Positions 1 through 21,800 of a stretch of DNA of 64,000 nt are shown one piece after another; the first letter of the stretch is position 1; every line of letters begins with the position of its first letter. The notes below the pieces were generated by a model that did not search any database, was not told the DNA's origin, and saw only the letters and a program-made list of their open reading frames with translations. The DNA is taken from NCBI GenBank assembly GCA_009823395.1, contig CM020516.1, positions 11,690,001 through 11,754,000 of the forward strand. The letters run 5' to 3'. A program made the position numbers and the translations under genes. This DNA is from Thamnaconus septentrionalis. Lineage: Eukaryota; Chordata; Actinopteri; Tetraodontiformes; Monacanthidae.

Positions 1-669
1 TGTAGGCCATCTCACACCCATAAAACAAGCTGGGCCTATTTCAGCATGTCTGTATCACATAATCATGCTCCTCCACAAGAGAGGCTAAATTCCTTGTGCA
101 ATCACAGTCAGGTGTGATCGTGGCTGCTGGTGATGCAAGAGTCTTAGGACGCAGCTGTGTGATTATAACCAGCAATAGATGATTATATAACACGTATTAA
201 AGTATATTAAAAGTGGATAAAAACAGTAGGACTCATTTAATCTGATATTTGCTGTGCACCATTTGCATGCTTCATGAGGGAAAAAAATGTAAATGGTTTT
301 GGTCACCAGTCTATACATTATATTGTATTGTATTGCACATTGACCCCAGTGAGAGAAAAATATGGGTGTCAAACCCCAAAAGGTTTCATACAGTTGGATT
401 TAAAAAAATAATATATTTTTTTTGATTACAGTGATGGTTGTTCCTTCTACGTTCATTGGACAATTCTAGAAAGAATTGATACAAATGAATTCAAATAATC
501 ACTTGCATAACTTTCCATTAAGCATACAGAGGATCACACACTGCATCCTGCGGCATCCCTAAATTGATGTCAGCGACTGCACTTTCCCCTACCACCATAG
601 ATGCTGCGGGCGTCGAGCTCAATAAATGCATAATCCCAAAACATGCAGACTACAGATTAGTGATCTTAC
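1..669. other. zfand4 intron sequence at the window edge
   Basis: AT-rich DNA downstream of the zfand4 coding exon with no orthologue-like reading frame. It is most simply the next zfand4 intron, with the following exon outside the window. Confidence 0.45.
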
Positions 670-853
670 CCTCCAGCCTCTGGATCTTTGCTTTGACTGA
701 AATGACAGCCTCGAATGGCAACACACGCAGCTCAAAACAGGTCCCAGTAAGGGTCTCTATGAAGAGCTCCATCGTGTCATAGAAGGGGAGTTTATAGTGA
801 AAAGCTCCCATACTGTCGTCGTTGAAGAAGGGCGGCTCCTTCTTATCAGTCAT
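670..853 (-). CDS. zfand4: AN1-type zinc finger and ubiquitin domain protein 4, first coding exon only (partial)
   Basis: This exon encodes the first 61 residues plus one base of ZFAND4 (ANUBL1). The start is the ATG at 853-851, giving MTDKKEPPFFNDDSMGAFHY. From residue 28 the sequence MELFIETLTGTCFELRV opens the ubiquitin-like fold, which is the N-terminal domain of this family. The exon ends at 670 with a phase-1 donor (GGAG G|GTAAGATCA), as in mammalian ZFAND4 where the Ubl continues in the next exon. A likely acceptor lies about 21 bp upstream of the ATG (AATTCAAAAG|TCAC). No continuation is visible in 1-669, so the rest of the Ubl and the C-terminal AN1 zinc finger must lie beyond the left edge. 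The function of ZFAND4 is poorly known; the domains suggest a role in ubiquitin or proteasome biology. washc2 lies directly upstream in the same orientation, matching the human ZFAND4-WASHC2C neighbourhood. Identification is firm; the transcript structure is inferred. Confidence 0.9.
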
Positions 854-1989
854 CTTGGCCAGTTGTGAAAGTGACTTTTGAATTGAGTTGCTTAAATTGG
901 GGGACAAGACCAAAACGGGTGCGAGAGGGACAGGCACTGCTCACATGCTTCACACATCATGTCACGTGTTCACAGCTGAAAGAGAGAAAAACGTTTTAGA
1001 TGGTTTTAGGCTTTGTCCACCTCTGCAATTCTATCTTAAACATTCACATTACTGGCTCCGCAATGTTACAACCCGTAACTTCAAGAGGGGCATGAAACTT
1101 CTGTGTATTTAAATGACAAATAACATGCAGGTGCGGTCACTGTTTACTTTTCTACAGGTAATTGTGGAGAGACTTGTGGAACATATGCTGCCTGAAGAAA
1201 TATTTACAATGCAAGACAGGATAGATTTTAGAGACCGTGTGTGTAGCGGGGGACACATGGACGTTCATTTCATTAAAGATTCAGTGCAGTACCTAAGGAC
1301 CTGGCCAAAATTCAGGATCAGGTGTGTTACATAAGACCATCTGTGGAATGAGATGTCCTGAGCCTCACCACAGCCTTTGAAAGGTCATCCCTGCCACCCT
1401 TTAACATTTAATCTGTGCGCAGACTGAGGGCCAATCCAGTCTTTATTTATTCAAGAAGACAAGCTTAATGGAACATTGAAAGTAACGTATTATATAACAA
1501 TATCGCCGAAAATACTGTTTAAACGCGGAGGCAGCTTAGAGACGCCGAAGGAGGCACCAGTCCACAAATTACAAAGATGATAATGAGCTGCTGAACTCGA
1601 GGTTTTGATGTCCTTTTATTGTTTTATGTATGAGGCCCATTCTGACATTAATGGGCTTAATATCAGGCCATTGTCTGGACAAATTAACACGTAAGGGCGG
1701 AGAATTACCCACTGACTGACTGACTGACTATGTGAAAATGCAACCCTGTGTAAAGACAGGATCAACCCCGTTAACACTACAGAAGAAACAAAACAAGTCG
1801 GCGAAAAACAAATAACCTACTGTTGGGATAGCCACCGTTAGCTGCCTAACAACGGAGATGAATGAAGTTAGGAACGGTATCTAGACTGCTTAAACGGCAG
1901 ATATTGGTCCAACCAGTTCTTATAAATCTCATTTGTTTCTTCAGAGTAGAAGCCCGATTGACTAATTGTGATAGTTAAGACTCACTTAC
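854..1989. other. zfand4 first intron, nothing coding seen
   Basis: This is the stretch between the predicted noncoding exon and the coding exon of zfand4. The plus-strand frames at 888-1112 and 1113-1334 lack orthologue similarity and paired splice sites. A short GACT repeat (GACTGACTGACTGACTA, about 1714-1730) is the only simple structure. I see no gene here. Confidence 0.5.
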
Positions 1990-2110
1990 CATTATCTTGT
2001 GCAATAACACTGCAGTGGAGTCCGTTTAGCCAACGCTGCTAACGTTAGCTTTCGTTGCCATGTTAGCCAACAACTCAAACAATGGCCACCTTTCTCTATA
2101 GAGCTAGCTG
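1990..2110 (-). other. zfand4: predicted noncoding 5' exon of zfand4
   Basis: On the minus strand a strong donor (ATG|GTAAGTGAG) falls at 1990/1989, between a CCAAT/GC-box region on the right and the coding exon on the left. The sequence before it has only a short upstream reading frame, so it fits a 5' UTR exon. The left boundary follows from the donor; the transcription start near 2100 is a guess. Confidence 0.45.
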
Positions 2111-2400
2111 GCTAGCAGGCTGCTAGGCTACATTTATTGGCTTCTGTAGTATCCCGTCCGTTTAAAGGTCCGTCAGCGGTGGCGCTTCGCATACAAACCG
2201 AGAAGCTTTTCATCACGTTAAAAGGGGAAAACAAATATTACAAGCGCGAAAGGCTGGCGGACGTCAACAGCCGCCCAGGTCCCCTTGTTGGCGAATCTGG
2301 CGACATCATTTTACCTGTCAAACGCCGCTGAACGACACCTTTGTGAAAGACAGACGAATGAGCCAATTGACGTTACGGATTTTGGAGGGGGCGGGGCGAT
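2100..2400 (-). promoter_or_regulatory. zfand4: putative zfand4 promoter
   Basis: This GC-richer stretch upstream of the predicted first exon has a GC box (GGGGGCGGGGCG, 2387-2398) and a CCAAT motif (2363-2367). It also has a cluster of GCTAGC/GTTAGC repeats (2035-2130). No TATA box is clear. It is called a promoter from position and motifs only. Confidence 0.4.
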
Positions 2401-2734
2401 CAGCGTTAAAAACGTGGAATTCAGTTTTTTTGCAAATAGCACCAAATAGGACTTTTTGCTTCCGGCAAGTCTATATAGAGTTACCAGGATACTGTTTTTG
2501 AAACACTTTGACTATCTGAATATTGACCACAGAAAGACGAGACAAGATCTTAGATTAAAAAAAAAAACCTTAACCTGTCATGACATTTTATAATCAAATA
2601 CCGCAAAACAAACAAACCAGCAAACAAAAAATATATCCTGTTTCTCTCAGATGCCAGTGATTCGTGGTCACTACGAAAATGAACACATTTCTCAAGCATT
2701 CTTTTTGTTTTAGTTAATAAAAATGAACTTCCTT

Positions 2735-2740
2735 TTTAAT
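2735..2740 (-). promoter_or_regulatory. washc2: candidate poly(A) signal of washc2
   Basis: TTTAAT on the plus strand reads ATTAAA on the minus strand, about 510 nt downstream of the washc2 stop codon. No canonical AATAAA was seen between here and the stop. The AT-rich stretch 2740-3244 would be the 3' UTR. The call is weak. Confidence 0.3.
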
Positions 2741-3244
2741 AATCACAGCCAAAGTTAAGAAAAATGACAATTTTTTCCTCGATAAAGAACTTCTTTAAAA
2801 AAAAAAAAATTAAATGCCTAAGACAGTGAGTGAGGACATTTTTTCATAATCATGGCATGGCACAAATCCAAAGGCATGTAATCTCAACATGGAAAAAAGA
2901 AAAAAGGATAGATTTTCAACAAAAAAAAATTACTGTTAATTTCTGCAGGCTTTTAGGCTAAGCATACAGTATGCTTATAAAGTGCTATTATGTCTCAGAA
3001 AGATTACAATATATAATTGGTACATAATACTGTACGATACTGAGATGATTTTCAAAGTAATGTCAGAATATGACTAGAATAATTTTCATTTATGAATATA
3101 TTTGCCAAAAATAAGTCCCAATATTTATATGAATTCAGATGCATAAATACTCTGTCAACAGTGCATTCGGTCCACAATCTTTCGGGGGTTCCATATGATA
3201 TAATAATTCATCCAGCAATTAACAATCTTGATATGCAGAATAGT

Positions 3245-12617
<9,373 letters not shown>

Positions 12618-12638
12618 CTTGTCTCAGATGGCTTGTTT
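12618..12638 (-). other. washc2: washc2 5' UTR part of the first coding exon
   Basis: An acceptor (CTTGACAG|AAACAAG) at 12638 leaves 21 nt of leader before the washc2 ATG. This implies an upstream noncoding exon. Confidence 0.5.
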
Positions 12639-13094
12639 CTGTCAAGGTAATTAATAAATCATTTGAATACCTGTCAAGCAAACAAGCTGAGAGGGAACCG
12701 TTCGTGTCATTGATATACAAGACAATTTTTTTGGTCATTTTAAAGGCAAATATTTAGCTATTTTTATATTACTTTTCATGTCAATCTTCAGTGTAGCTCA
12801 ATGATGAAGTGTCAAAAAATCTCTGTGGTTCTCCAGAAAATTACAAATTCAGCCCTTAGTATACAGCCTCTCCAAAAATGTTAGCTTTTACATTTGGAAG
12901 GGAACGAAACAAGACTTGTAGTTGGATAAAAATCTGGGTCAGTGGTCAAGTAAGTAAAGGTTGATTCCTCATTTTTGAATACTGACAGGCTTCAGACAGA
13001 CACATTGTTGCATAAATGTGTGTGATATGAGTGTATTGCAAGTAATTCAGCTCATGATCAGCAGTGATGAGACTGATGAAACATAAAGCCTTTA

Positions 13095-13165
13095 ACATGT
13101 TTATTTAGCAGGATCCCCATAAGCTGTGCCCCAAGGCGCTGCTAGTTTTACCATGAAAAGCTAAT
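13095..13165 (-). repeat. degraded LINE 3' end
   Basis: On the minus strand the stretch reads AGCAGCGCCTTGG, GCTTATGGGGATCCTGC and then AATAAA. This resembles the GGGGATCC-containing 3' tail of a common teleost LINE. It lies in the first washc2 intron. Similarity is from memory and the borders are soft. Confidence 0.4.
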
Positions 13166-13886
13166 ATTTTTTAATGAGGCCACCATTCAGGAAAACAATT
13201 CCCTGGCTCACACTGAATCAATACCTGCATTCTCACCACACCAGGTGCAGTGGTTGATAAGGAGACTTGGATCTGAGACACACGACAGGACAATCAGCAG
13301 GCAGGACAAATAAAATCACACATGGTGACAAGCGCTCTGCCTGGAACTGCCCTCTGATCAAAGGTTTGAACTCGTCCCAGTAAAACAGGCCAGGCACCAA
13401 CATCATTCTATATATATGTAAAGGTTCCTGTTGCGCCTGCATCGGTGACAATCAACGGCATGAGCACCGATAAGTAATACTTTGCCAAAACTGATAAAAT
13501 AATATCGAGTGTCGTTCCCGTGATTTACTACGAGTCCTATGTTTGTACATCCAAGTGTCCCCGAAGTAGCCTGAGATGTATACAACTCCAGCAGCAAACA
13601 TTAACCTACACTTTGTTTGGCGTATTGATGCTAAACTGGAAGCAGAAGAAGCGAACAAGAGCGGTTACGCTCACGGGTTGCAAGCGACATGAGAAGTCGC
13701 CTAAATTCCATTTTCTCCCACCAGCATTCATATTCAAATGGGCTCCTTCCGACAGAGAAAGCGAGGACTGTTTGGCTAGCAGCTAGCTCTGCTAAGCTAG
13801 CCAGCAGCAGCACCAACCTGCACCTGTGCCGAGCCGCGCGCTCTGGAAAAAAAAAAACTCGAACGTGTCCGGAGCCTCCCGCTTAC

Positions 13887-14030
13887 CTCGAACACCTCCG
13901 CTCGACGGCAGCTCACGACGCTCGGCCGCCAGGAACAGCGTGAAAAACAGTATCGATTATGCTAAGTTTGGCCCTTTCCTCATTGGTCTGCTGACAGGTC
14001 AGCCATGTTCCGTCTGCAGATAGTCACCTG
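13887..14030 (-). other. washc2: predicted noncoding first exon of washc2
   Basis: The minus strand has a strong donor (TTCGAG|GTAAGCGGGA) at 13887/13886 in a CpG-rich stretch upstream of the coding exons. No other exon is needed to link it to the acceptor at 12638. The 5' limit near 14030 is a guess. Confidence 0.45.
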
Positions 14031-14130
14031 ACTGGCGTTGCATAGTAACCCGGGGAGGGTGGGCGGGGCCCGCCGAGGAGAGCACACTGACACCGCTGGC
14101 TGGCTGGCCAACCACCAGCAGCAGCAGCAG
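14031..14130 (-). promoter_or_regulatory. washc2: putative washc2 promoter with X-box-like element
   Basis: GC-rich sequence just upstream of the predicted first exon. GTTGCATAGTAAC (14037-14049) resembles an RFX X-box (two half sites related to GTTGCC/GGTAAC). A reversed CCAAT box (CATTGG, 13981-13986) and a GCTAGC cluster (about 13771-13810) lie nearby. Function is inferred from position only. Confidence 0.35.
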
Positions 14131-15080
14131 CCTCGGGACTCCTTTCTTCAAACAAGGGGATGCATTTTTCACGGCTTAAGTTTACTTTCTACACACACTG
14201 TTTCCACTCTCTACTTTGCATTGACCTACATTTCATGTGACTCGCTCACATTGGTTAAAAAAAAACAAAAAAAACACGTGCAGTGCTAAATGTAGCAGGA
14301 ACTTGATAGCAGCAGTGCAGAACGTTCCATTCTAGTAGGGGATTTTATTTATTTTTACATGTGAAATGCTATGAGTAAGACATTAAATACCAAATTATCT
14401 GCCATGAGACGATTAGAAGCCAGAGTTATCTTTCCGACTCAAAAAAGCAATCACATTATGTTAAACCCAAACGAGCGGGCAAAGGTTTCCTGACTGACCA
14501 CATCTCATTCTCTCAATTTTTAGCATCTGACACAAATTACATGGTTTGTGCATGGAGCCAATTTTCCCTGGGTGATGCGTCTTGAGTGCAGCATGTTGTC
14601 GAACTCCATGACAATAGCCCCTCTTCGAACAGGAAGTCCTGACGGAGACTGTTAACAGTTCTCTGGCCAGGTCCCCATGTTCCATCCTTGTTTGTTTAAA
14701 ATGGTTCTGCACATGATGTGGCGTAACAAGCAAAACTGTTTTAAAAATCAGAGCCATCTTGCAAAAAGCCAGTCTTTAAAGCCTGTCAAGTACAAATCTA
14801 TGATTGATTGAAGGGATATTTAAATAATTTTTTTTTTCCCCAAAGAACGTTTTCCACTTTTTTATCCAGGCAATTCCCAGCACATTTGTTTGTACAAAGT
14901 ACAGTTTCACTTTTAAGGACCATGCCCACAAATACTAAATCTATATGTTAAGTCAGAAAGTCTCTGTACAGTTCATAGCGGAAACCAATAAGGGGAAAAC
15001 TCTTGAGTACTCCATGGTTTCCTTAGTGTTTTTCATCACTTCAGGTCAAATTGCTCTTTGTGGCAGCAATAATATAAAAC
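14131..15080. other. gap between slf2 3' end and washc2 promoter
   Basis: AT-rich sequence with no supported exon. The open frame at 14461-14757 on the minus strand has no recognised similarity. The left part may be washc2 upstream DNA and the right part distal slf2 3' UTR. Confidence 0.4.
14344..14353 (-). promoter_or_regulatory. slf2: distal candidate poly(A) signals of slf2
   Basis: TTTATTTATT on the plus strand gives two overlapping AATAAA hexamers on the minus strand, about 1.45 kb past the slf2 stop. Nearer candidates are at 15124-15129 and 15089-15094. Which is used cannot be told from sequence. Confidence 0.3.
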
Positions 15081-15123
15081 AGATTAGATTTATTAAATAG
15101 GGAACACAGATAGTATTCAATAC

Positions 15124-15129
15124 TTTATT
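15124..15129 (-). promoter_or_regulatory. slf2: proximal candidate poly(A) signal of slf2
   Basis: TTTATT on the plus strand reads AATAAA on the minus strand, about 680 nt beyond the slf2 stop codon. A second copy lies at 15089-15094. Confidence 0.4.
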
Positions 15130-15805
15130 TTCTGCCAACAACAGTAAGAAAAATACCAGTAAAATATCTTCTTTAAAAACAAAATGTCAATATTCAATAC
15201 AACAATGAACCTGTAACCAAAAAAAATAATTTAAAATTTTTTTAAACTTGGTTAAGCTGCATTCTGGTTAACTGTAAAAAAAATAAATCAGAATAAATTA
15301 AAAAAATAAGGGATTTTCACAAAACACGCAATCCTGAGTGCCGAAATAGTGGTGACAGAAGATAGATAACAGATGAACAGTTCAATGGAAATGTGTGGGC
15401 ATGTCAAGCACAGGAGCATTTCTTCAACCCCCTGTACACAGCCTAGTCTGACTAGATTGAGAGATAACATAATTGAATTCTCAACTTGTTTTTCTTCGAG
15501 AAATAACAGAACCACTGATGAACACGGCAAGAATAAAGAGCAGTCTGGTCAACATACTTACATAAAGACACTCTGAAATATTTCTTGTGCATAGTAAAAT
15601 AGAAATATAAAGACTTAAAGCTAGAATTATATGCTCTTATCTTTTTGTTTCTAAACAGACATGCTAATAATGAAACCTGTGTGTCAGAAATAGGAAAGAA
15701 ATTGCAAACTGAGCTGAGAATTAAGGCAACAACTATTACAGTCTTGACAATTAAAACAACCATGGCATTAATATGAGTAGCTGCTCTGATAGTCGTATTG
15801 ATGAA

Positions 15806-18800
15806 TTATTTTCTGCAGACCAGATCTTCAGTCTCCTCCTCGTCAGACGCTGTGTCCAGTCTCCTTTTCTCCTGCTTTCTGATGAGCTTCATCAGGACCA
15901 CTGCGGCATCTGGCGTTTCTTCATTTAACCCACGCTCCACTTCTGTCATTTTGTTCTTTTCATGCAGGTCATCCATGACATTTTCTACCACTAGTTCTCC
16001 GTCTTGGTTCGAACCAGCCTTGGTATTACTGTCGGCATCCAGTTTACTCTTAATGTCTTCTGCCTCCTCATCCTCAGACACCATAGCTGCTTCATTGTTG
16101 TCAGTACTGTCCATTTCCTGCTTGTCCCCCTCGTCTTCCTGATCACTGCTGACTACCTCCTGCTCTTCCTGCAGCACATCGGCAGGCGGGGGTTTCCAGT
16201 AATGATATATCTGGTTCTGTGGGACAGAGAAGTTGCAAATAAGTAAAAAGAAGACTTATTTAGTTGAATGAAAAGTGTTCAAGCAGTCAAATAAACGTGT
16301 GTGACTAACGTACGTCCAACGGTTTTGTCCCATGGAGGAGAATTTGCCACTTAATGTCAATCCTCGCCACCAGATCCTTGACCTGAATAAAAACATATTG
16401 GAACATATGGTTTACTACTGGGTGCCTGAAAAATGACAATAAACCTTGTAGGGTTACAACTCCATATAAAATATTTTGCATTTGTAGTGATACATTGAAA
16501 AGAAAATGACTCATGTGTACTTATTGTAAAGCAAAACATAGAATGACCATTTTGTGTGCGTGTGTGTTCTATGTCGTTTGTTGCAGAGCATGGTTCACTT
16601 TTACAGTGCAAAAAAACACACAAAACAGATGACGGATAAAGTTATGCGGAAGGTTTCTGTCTCCATTGTTACTGACCCTGGTCCGGTAAAGACATTTCTC
16701 ACTCTCTCGGATGTGACACTTCACATGTGTTTCCAGGTCAGAGCACAGGCACAACAGCTCTTCCTGCAATAAAAAAAAACCCAAAAAACAACAAGACAAC
16801 ATAAATGGCCACGGAACTAAACTTACCAAATACAAATTTAAAAGATTTTCAAGGAAAAAAAAGAGTGAAACAGTAGGCATCATACCTTTTGTTGTGGAGG
16901 ACAAGACTGAAAATTGGAAGCTTCTTTCACCAGGATGAGAAGGCTATAGCAGAGGTAGTAGCACTAGGTAGGGTGATGGACATTCAGTTAGAATTGAGTA
17001 AAAATGTGTACAGGTTAAAGAAAATAAAATTTAAAAAAAAGGACAAGAAGCAAGTTCACCTGCTGGTCGAGGGTGGACATGTCGCCTCTGTTGGGGGAGC
17101 TCAGGATGGTTCGCAGAAGGGAGGAGGGTTGCATTCGGGGAAGGTACACCCTGAGTTTAGACAGCTGAGCATCACGGACAACAAGAGTAGGGTCAGAGCT
17201 TAGAAATGTGTTCCACTGTGGCAGTCAATAAAACGCACAACCGTCAGGTTACCGTCAACTTATCGTCAGTAGGCGTGTAAGTGCATTTTCCATCAAGCAG
17301 CTTGGAGATCATTGAGAGGCTCAACTGTCGACGCAGTTGCCTGTTTAAAGAGAAGAGGAAAAACAGAGCTCGCCATTGTCAAAACAAAACTGTAAAAAGT
17401 AAAAAAGAAAAGAGGGTGTGACTATGAAAGGCAAAAAATTCAAGCGGTAGACTTACGTTCCCCACTGGTCGTGAGGGAGAAGCTTCACTAGCAGGCACAT
17501 GTTGTGGTGGTCCTCTGTTAGGTCGACCAGGGCGCGGCAGATTCTGGGCAGCTGCGAAAAACAAGTGGTGATAAAGAAGCCGTTTTACTGCTAATAAAGA
17601 AGAATGGATTCCTGCTGCTCCCTCTGCTCACTGTCATCACACTGCTGCTTCTTTCTCTTTTAACATTACCGATCCTGCTCCTTCGACACAAAACCCTCCT
17701 CATTCTACAGGTGTGTACTGTGAAATATAATCCGGAAAAAAGACCAGGAGTTTAATGCAACCTTAAAACGTGAGAGAATTAGCCTCGACTGCCTCCGAGT
17801 TTACAACTATTTAGTTTATTAATTGATGCGCTTCAATTCATTCAGTCCTGTCTGGAAATAAAAATAATGCCTCTGTATTAAATCTTGACCCACCATGGCG
17901 TCCCACTCCTTGATGTTGTGGAAAATTCTACACAGCAGAGTGTCGAGCTCCACGCTGGTCTGCAGGACGAGGCTCGTGTCCAGGCTCACTTTTCCCAGCA
18001 CGGTCAGCAGCAAGAGCAGCTCGTCGTCAGAGTACGCCCGCGGACAGAGAGCCATGCACAAACGCAGGTACTGCGGACAGCGACGAAGAAGGGTCAAGCC
18101 AGCGGGCAACAATTCCAGCGAAGCAACGTCGTGCTTTGTGAGACACTCGACAGCGAGCCCACAATCGGATTGTGTCTCACCTTCAAGACGTTGTTGTAGT
18201 TGGCCTCAGGGAAGCTTCTCTGTTCCGTTTTACACGGACTGTCACTCCTAAGGCAGGCGTCACCCCTGCACAAACAAACAAAGCCGCGACACAAATGAAC
18301 ACAATGGAAAGGCTGCGAACTAACAGCAGCACCCGGCTCGAGTGAACAGGTGGGCACTCACAGCAGATCGCCTTCTGTGAAAGGAGGTTGGAGGTCTTCA
18401 AATGGGAAAAGGGAGACGAAAGCAGCCCCCATGTTCATCAGCACCAACGCCACGTCGGACAGACTGGGGACCCACACTTTAAAGTGCTGATCTCCATTTT
18501 TCACTGAATAACAAAAGACAAGTTACCATGCTGTACAGACATCATGCTTTAAAAACATGCGTGTGATGGAACACTGACCAATCTGACAAGCAGCAGTGCA
18601 GGCAATGTCAAAGAGAGTCTGAAATATCTTTTGGGAAACAGCCCGTTCATCGTGGACCGACATCATCTGACAAATGCAGGGAGGGGGGGGGGATCAACAG
18701 CAGACACAAAAAAGGCTACATTTTACAGCATCTACATAAACAGATATTTCACAGTCAAAATGTATTTCCAGCCAAGATGTTGCAGGTGGTAATCATACCT

Positions 18801-21800
18801 TAAACAGAAATTGGGTAACCTGAGGAGGGCATGGTGAGTCACTGTTGTAAACTTCCTTGAACATTCCAATATTTAAGTGCAGTTTCAGCTGAGCCTGGCT
18901 GGACCTGGTGGTTGTAGTAGAGGGAGTGTGAGGGGTGGGAGTGGGGGGCGACAAAGCACTCGTGATTAGCACAGATCGTCACGCTGCTATGAACCATTTG
19001 TTAACTGTACCGTCTACCGCAGATGAATGAGGACAGTTTGAGAAGAGCTTTACTGCCCCCTGGTGGTAACAAATAAAAACTGTCACAAGGCGAAAAGTAC
19101 ACGAGTGCCTCTTCACCAGATGGTGTTTAAAATAAATAAATAAATAAGAAACTTGTTATCATAGGGAGTAAAATATTCTCTCAATATTTGGTTTTAAAAC
19201 GATCACTGTCATTTTTTAAATTAAGTATATATTGTTCAGCAACAAACATTGTTTTGCTGTCTGTTCAAAGCCTTTGCTGAAAATTTACAAAGACAGTTTT
19301 TTTTAAATTCAGTATAAACCAGTGAATTTACCAGAGTACTGGACCTAATGACAGGTCCAACACATGAACGACAATTGACGCCCTGCACACAGTTGGACCA
19401 AACAAACCCTGCTGCCTGGTGGTTGTGGCACAGACTGACGTGAGACACTTAACAGCACATCACAGATGAACACAGAGAACTCACGTGAGGAGTATTTTCT
19501 GCACTGCACCCTGTGAAACGTTCACGCATTTCTTCAGCTGCAGCGTATTGCGGTCGAATATGCAGCCAAATTTGTCCAGGTTGAACACAGCCTCTCCGGG
19601 TGGAACTTCCCTTATTGCGGTGGGCACCAACAAGTAGTGCTGCAAAAATTCCCTAAGGGGGGCAGTAGGGAAAGTAAGTCAGAATAAACAATAAAAAAAT
19701 AAAATTGTGAGACTGTATCCTTGTGTTTGCTTTACTGGTGTTCATTGCTGATGTCCTCCTCTTGACTCTCCTCGGCCTTCTCATATTCAGCTATTTTCAG
19801 GAGGTTGTCCTGGCACGTGTTCAAAAGCTGGCTCTTAATTTCGTAATATCTGAGGGAAAAATATAGATCATCTTACAAGCTTGTATATAATATGACGTGA
19901 AAAAGGCAGAATGAAGTCGTTGTTCTTGGTCACTTACCTGTTATTCATGTTTTTTTCTTTGATCATGGCATCGAGGCTGTGCTTATAAGCAGGCAGTTTT
20001 GAGGAAGGCTGCTGTGAGTGAAAAACAAACAATTCTTCAGAATGATACCAATCCTGTTTACCTTCTTTAAACAGCTCCTGTAGTCCAATATGTCAAACAT
20101 CACAAGTAGGCTCCCATATTAAATCCACTTTCAGGAAAGTATTGTTCCACCCTGGACTCCAGTGGAGCAGCACCATGAAATTAATTATATATGTAGAAAG
20201 CTACAATCTAGGTTTGTAGAATACAGCATATTTAGCCCTCTGTGTTATAAGTGATAAATTATTTTAATACACAAATTATGAAAGGTAGAGCAAGCAAAAG
20301 TTTTAAGGATGAATTTTTCTCTTTTTCTGTGGAGTTCACAGGCAGGCTGCCAGAAAACAAATACAAAGCAAACTTCCGAGTAAAGAAAAGTCACAAGGCA
20401 CTCACAGGGTTTGGTTTGCTGCTCTGATCTCCAGGTGCACTCGGCTCAGAGGAGGCTCCCGTCTCTGCTGTATCTGGATCAGGATGTGCAGGAAGGTCCA
20501 TCAGCTCCTGCAAGGACATCAGCTGCTCCTCCTCCTCCTCCTCCTCACTGCTGTGGGAACTGTGGCTGAGATCCAGGTCCAGTGAGAGGCTCAGGTCAAG
20601 GTCGAGCTCCACGGCTGAGGGATCCTGTTCAGTCACTTGCGTTTGTTCCTTCTTTTTTGCTCGACTCTGAGGTGGCGAGGTACTCTGAGAAGAGGGAGAT
20701 GCAGACTTTTTCTGGAGGGCTGAGTTTTCAGTCTCTAAAGTGCACGGCCTCCCGCCGTCGAGGCGAAGCAAAGTTTGTTTCCCGTCAGACTTCATGCCGT
20801 CATCCTGCAGCTTCTTGGGTGAAGCGGTGACTTCAGCAGGGCTGTTTTTGACTTTGTTGCTTGGCGACTTGGCCGATTTCGAACCTTTTGAAGCAATTTT
20901 TATCCGTTCCAAACATATCGTCGGCAAGAGGATTTGCATGTGGCCTTCTGACGACAAGGACGAGACTTTCCCGCTGGCAGCATGAGTGACATTTGGGGAT
21001 TTATGACAAGGCCATTCAGTGGTGCTGCAGCTGGGGACTGAAACAGACATTTTGTCTCGAACTGAGGGTTTTGACGTTTCCCTGGCAACTGTGGACTTTA
21101 CCAATTTCTGGCCATCCACCATCAAAAAGGTTGTAGGATCAGGAGTGAAAAGCTTATTTATATCGTCATCATCCGGGACTGCAACAGGCCGTCGTTTGCA
21201 GGCGGTTTTGTTCACTTCGGCACTGCGAGAATTCGGTGAACCGAAATTTGGTCTTGAGGACTTGTGGCTGCTACCCGACTTTCTGCTCTCCTCCATTTGG
21301 CCATTTTTGGATAAAGTCTTTGTCGGAAGTCCTGAACTGTTACTGTGCCTTTCAGCAGATGTTTGGATGCATGACTGAAGATGAGCTGATCTCCCAGCAT
21401 CCCCTGGGGCACCACCAGAAGATGATGAAGTCTGTGACTTGGCTGCTCTGTGAATTTCTTCCCCTTTTCTCTTTGAACACTTTGGATCTCGATCTTGTCC
21501 AAAAGACTCTGTTATCTTTACAGTGTGGTTGACAGAAGGCTTGAGGAATACTTGCTTTGCACCCATTGATGGTCGCGTCTTGACACTGGAGTCTGGTGCC
21601 ACTCTTGTGCAGGTTGACTGAGAGGATTTTGACGTGCTTGATGACTCCAAGTGTGTCACTTCACCAGAAAATGGCTCTGGTAACGACTGAGGAGTGAGTG
21701 ACGTGGCGCTGCGTTCATGTTGAACACGGCTTTTTTTGTTTGGTTTGTCATCATCGGTCTCCTTCTTCCTCTTCTTCGAGGTCTTTAAATCCTCAGCTGG

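Noticed and set aside
13233..13451. 72-residue minus-strand frame in the first washc2 intron
   Set aside because: It lies beside a LINE 3' remnant and has no recognisable protein similarity; more likely retroelement debris than a washc2 exon.
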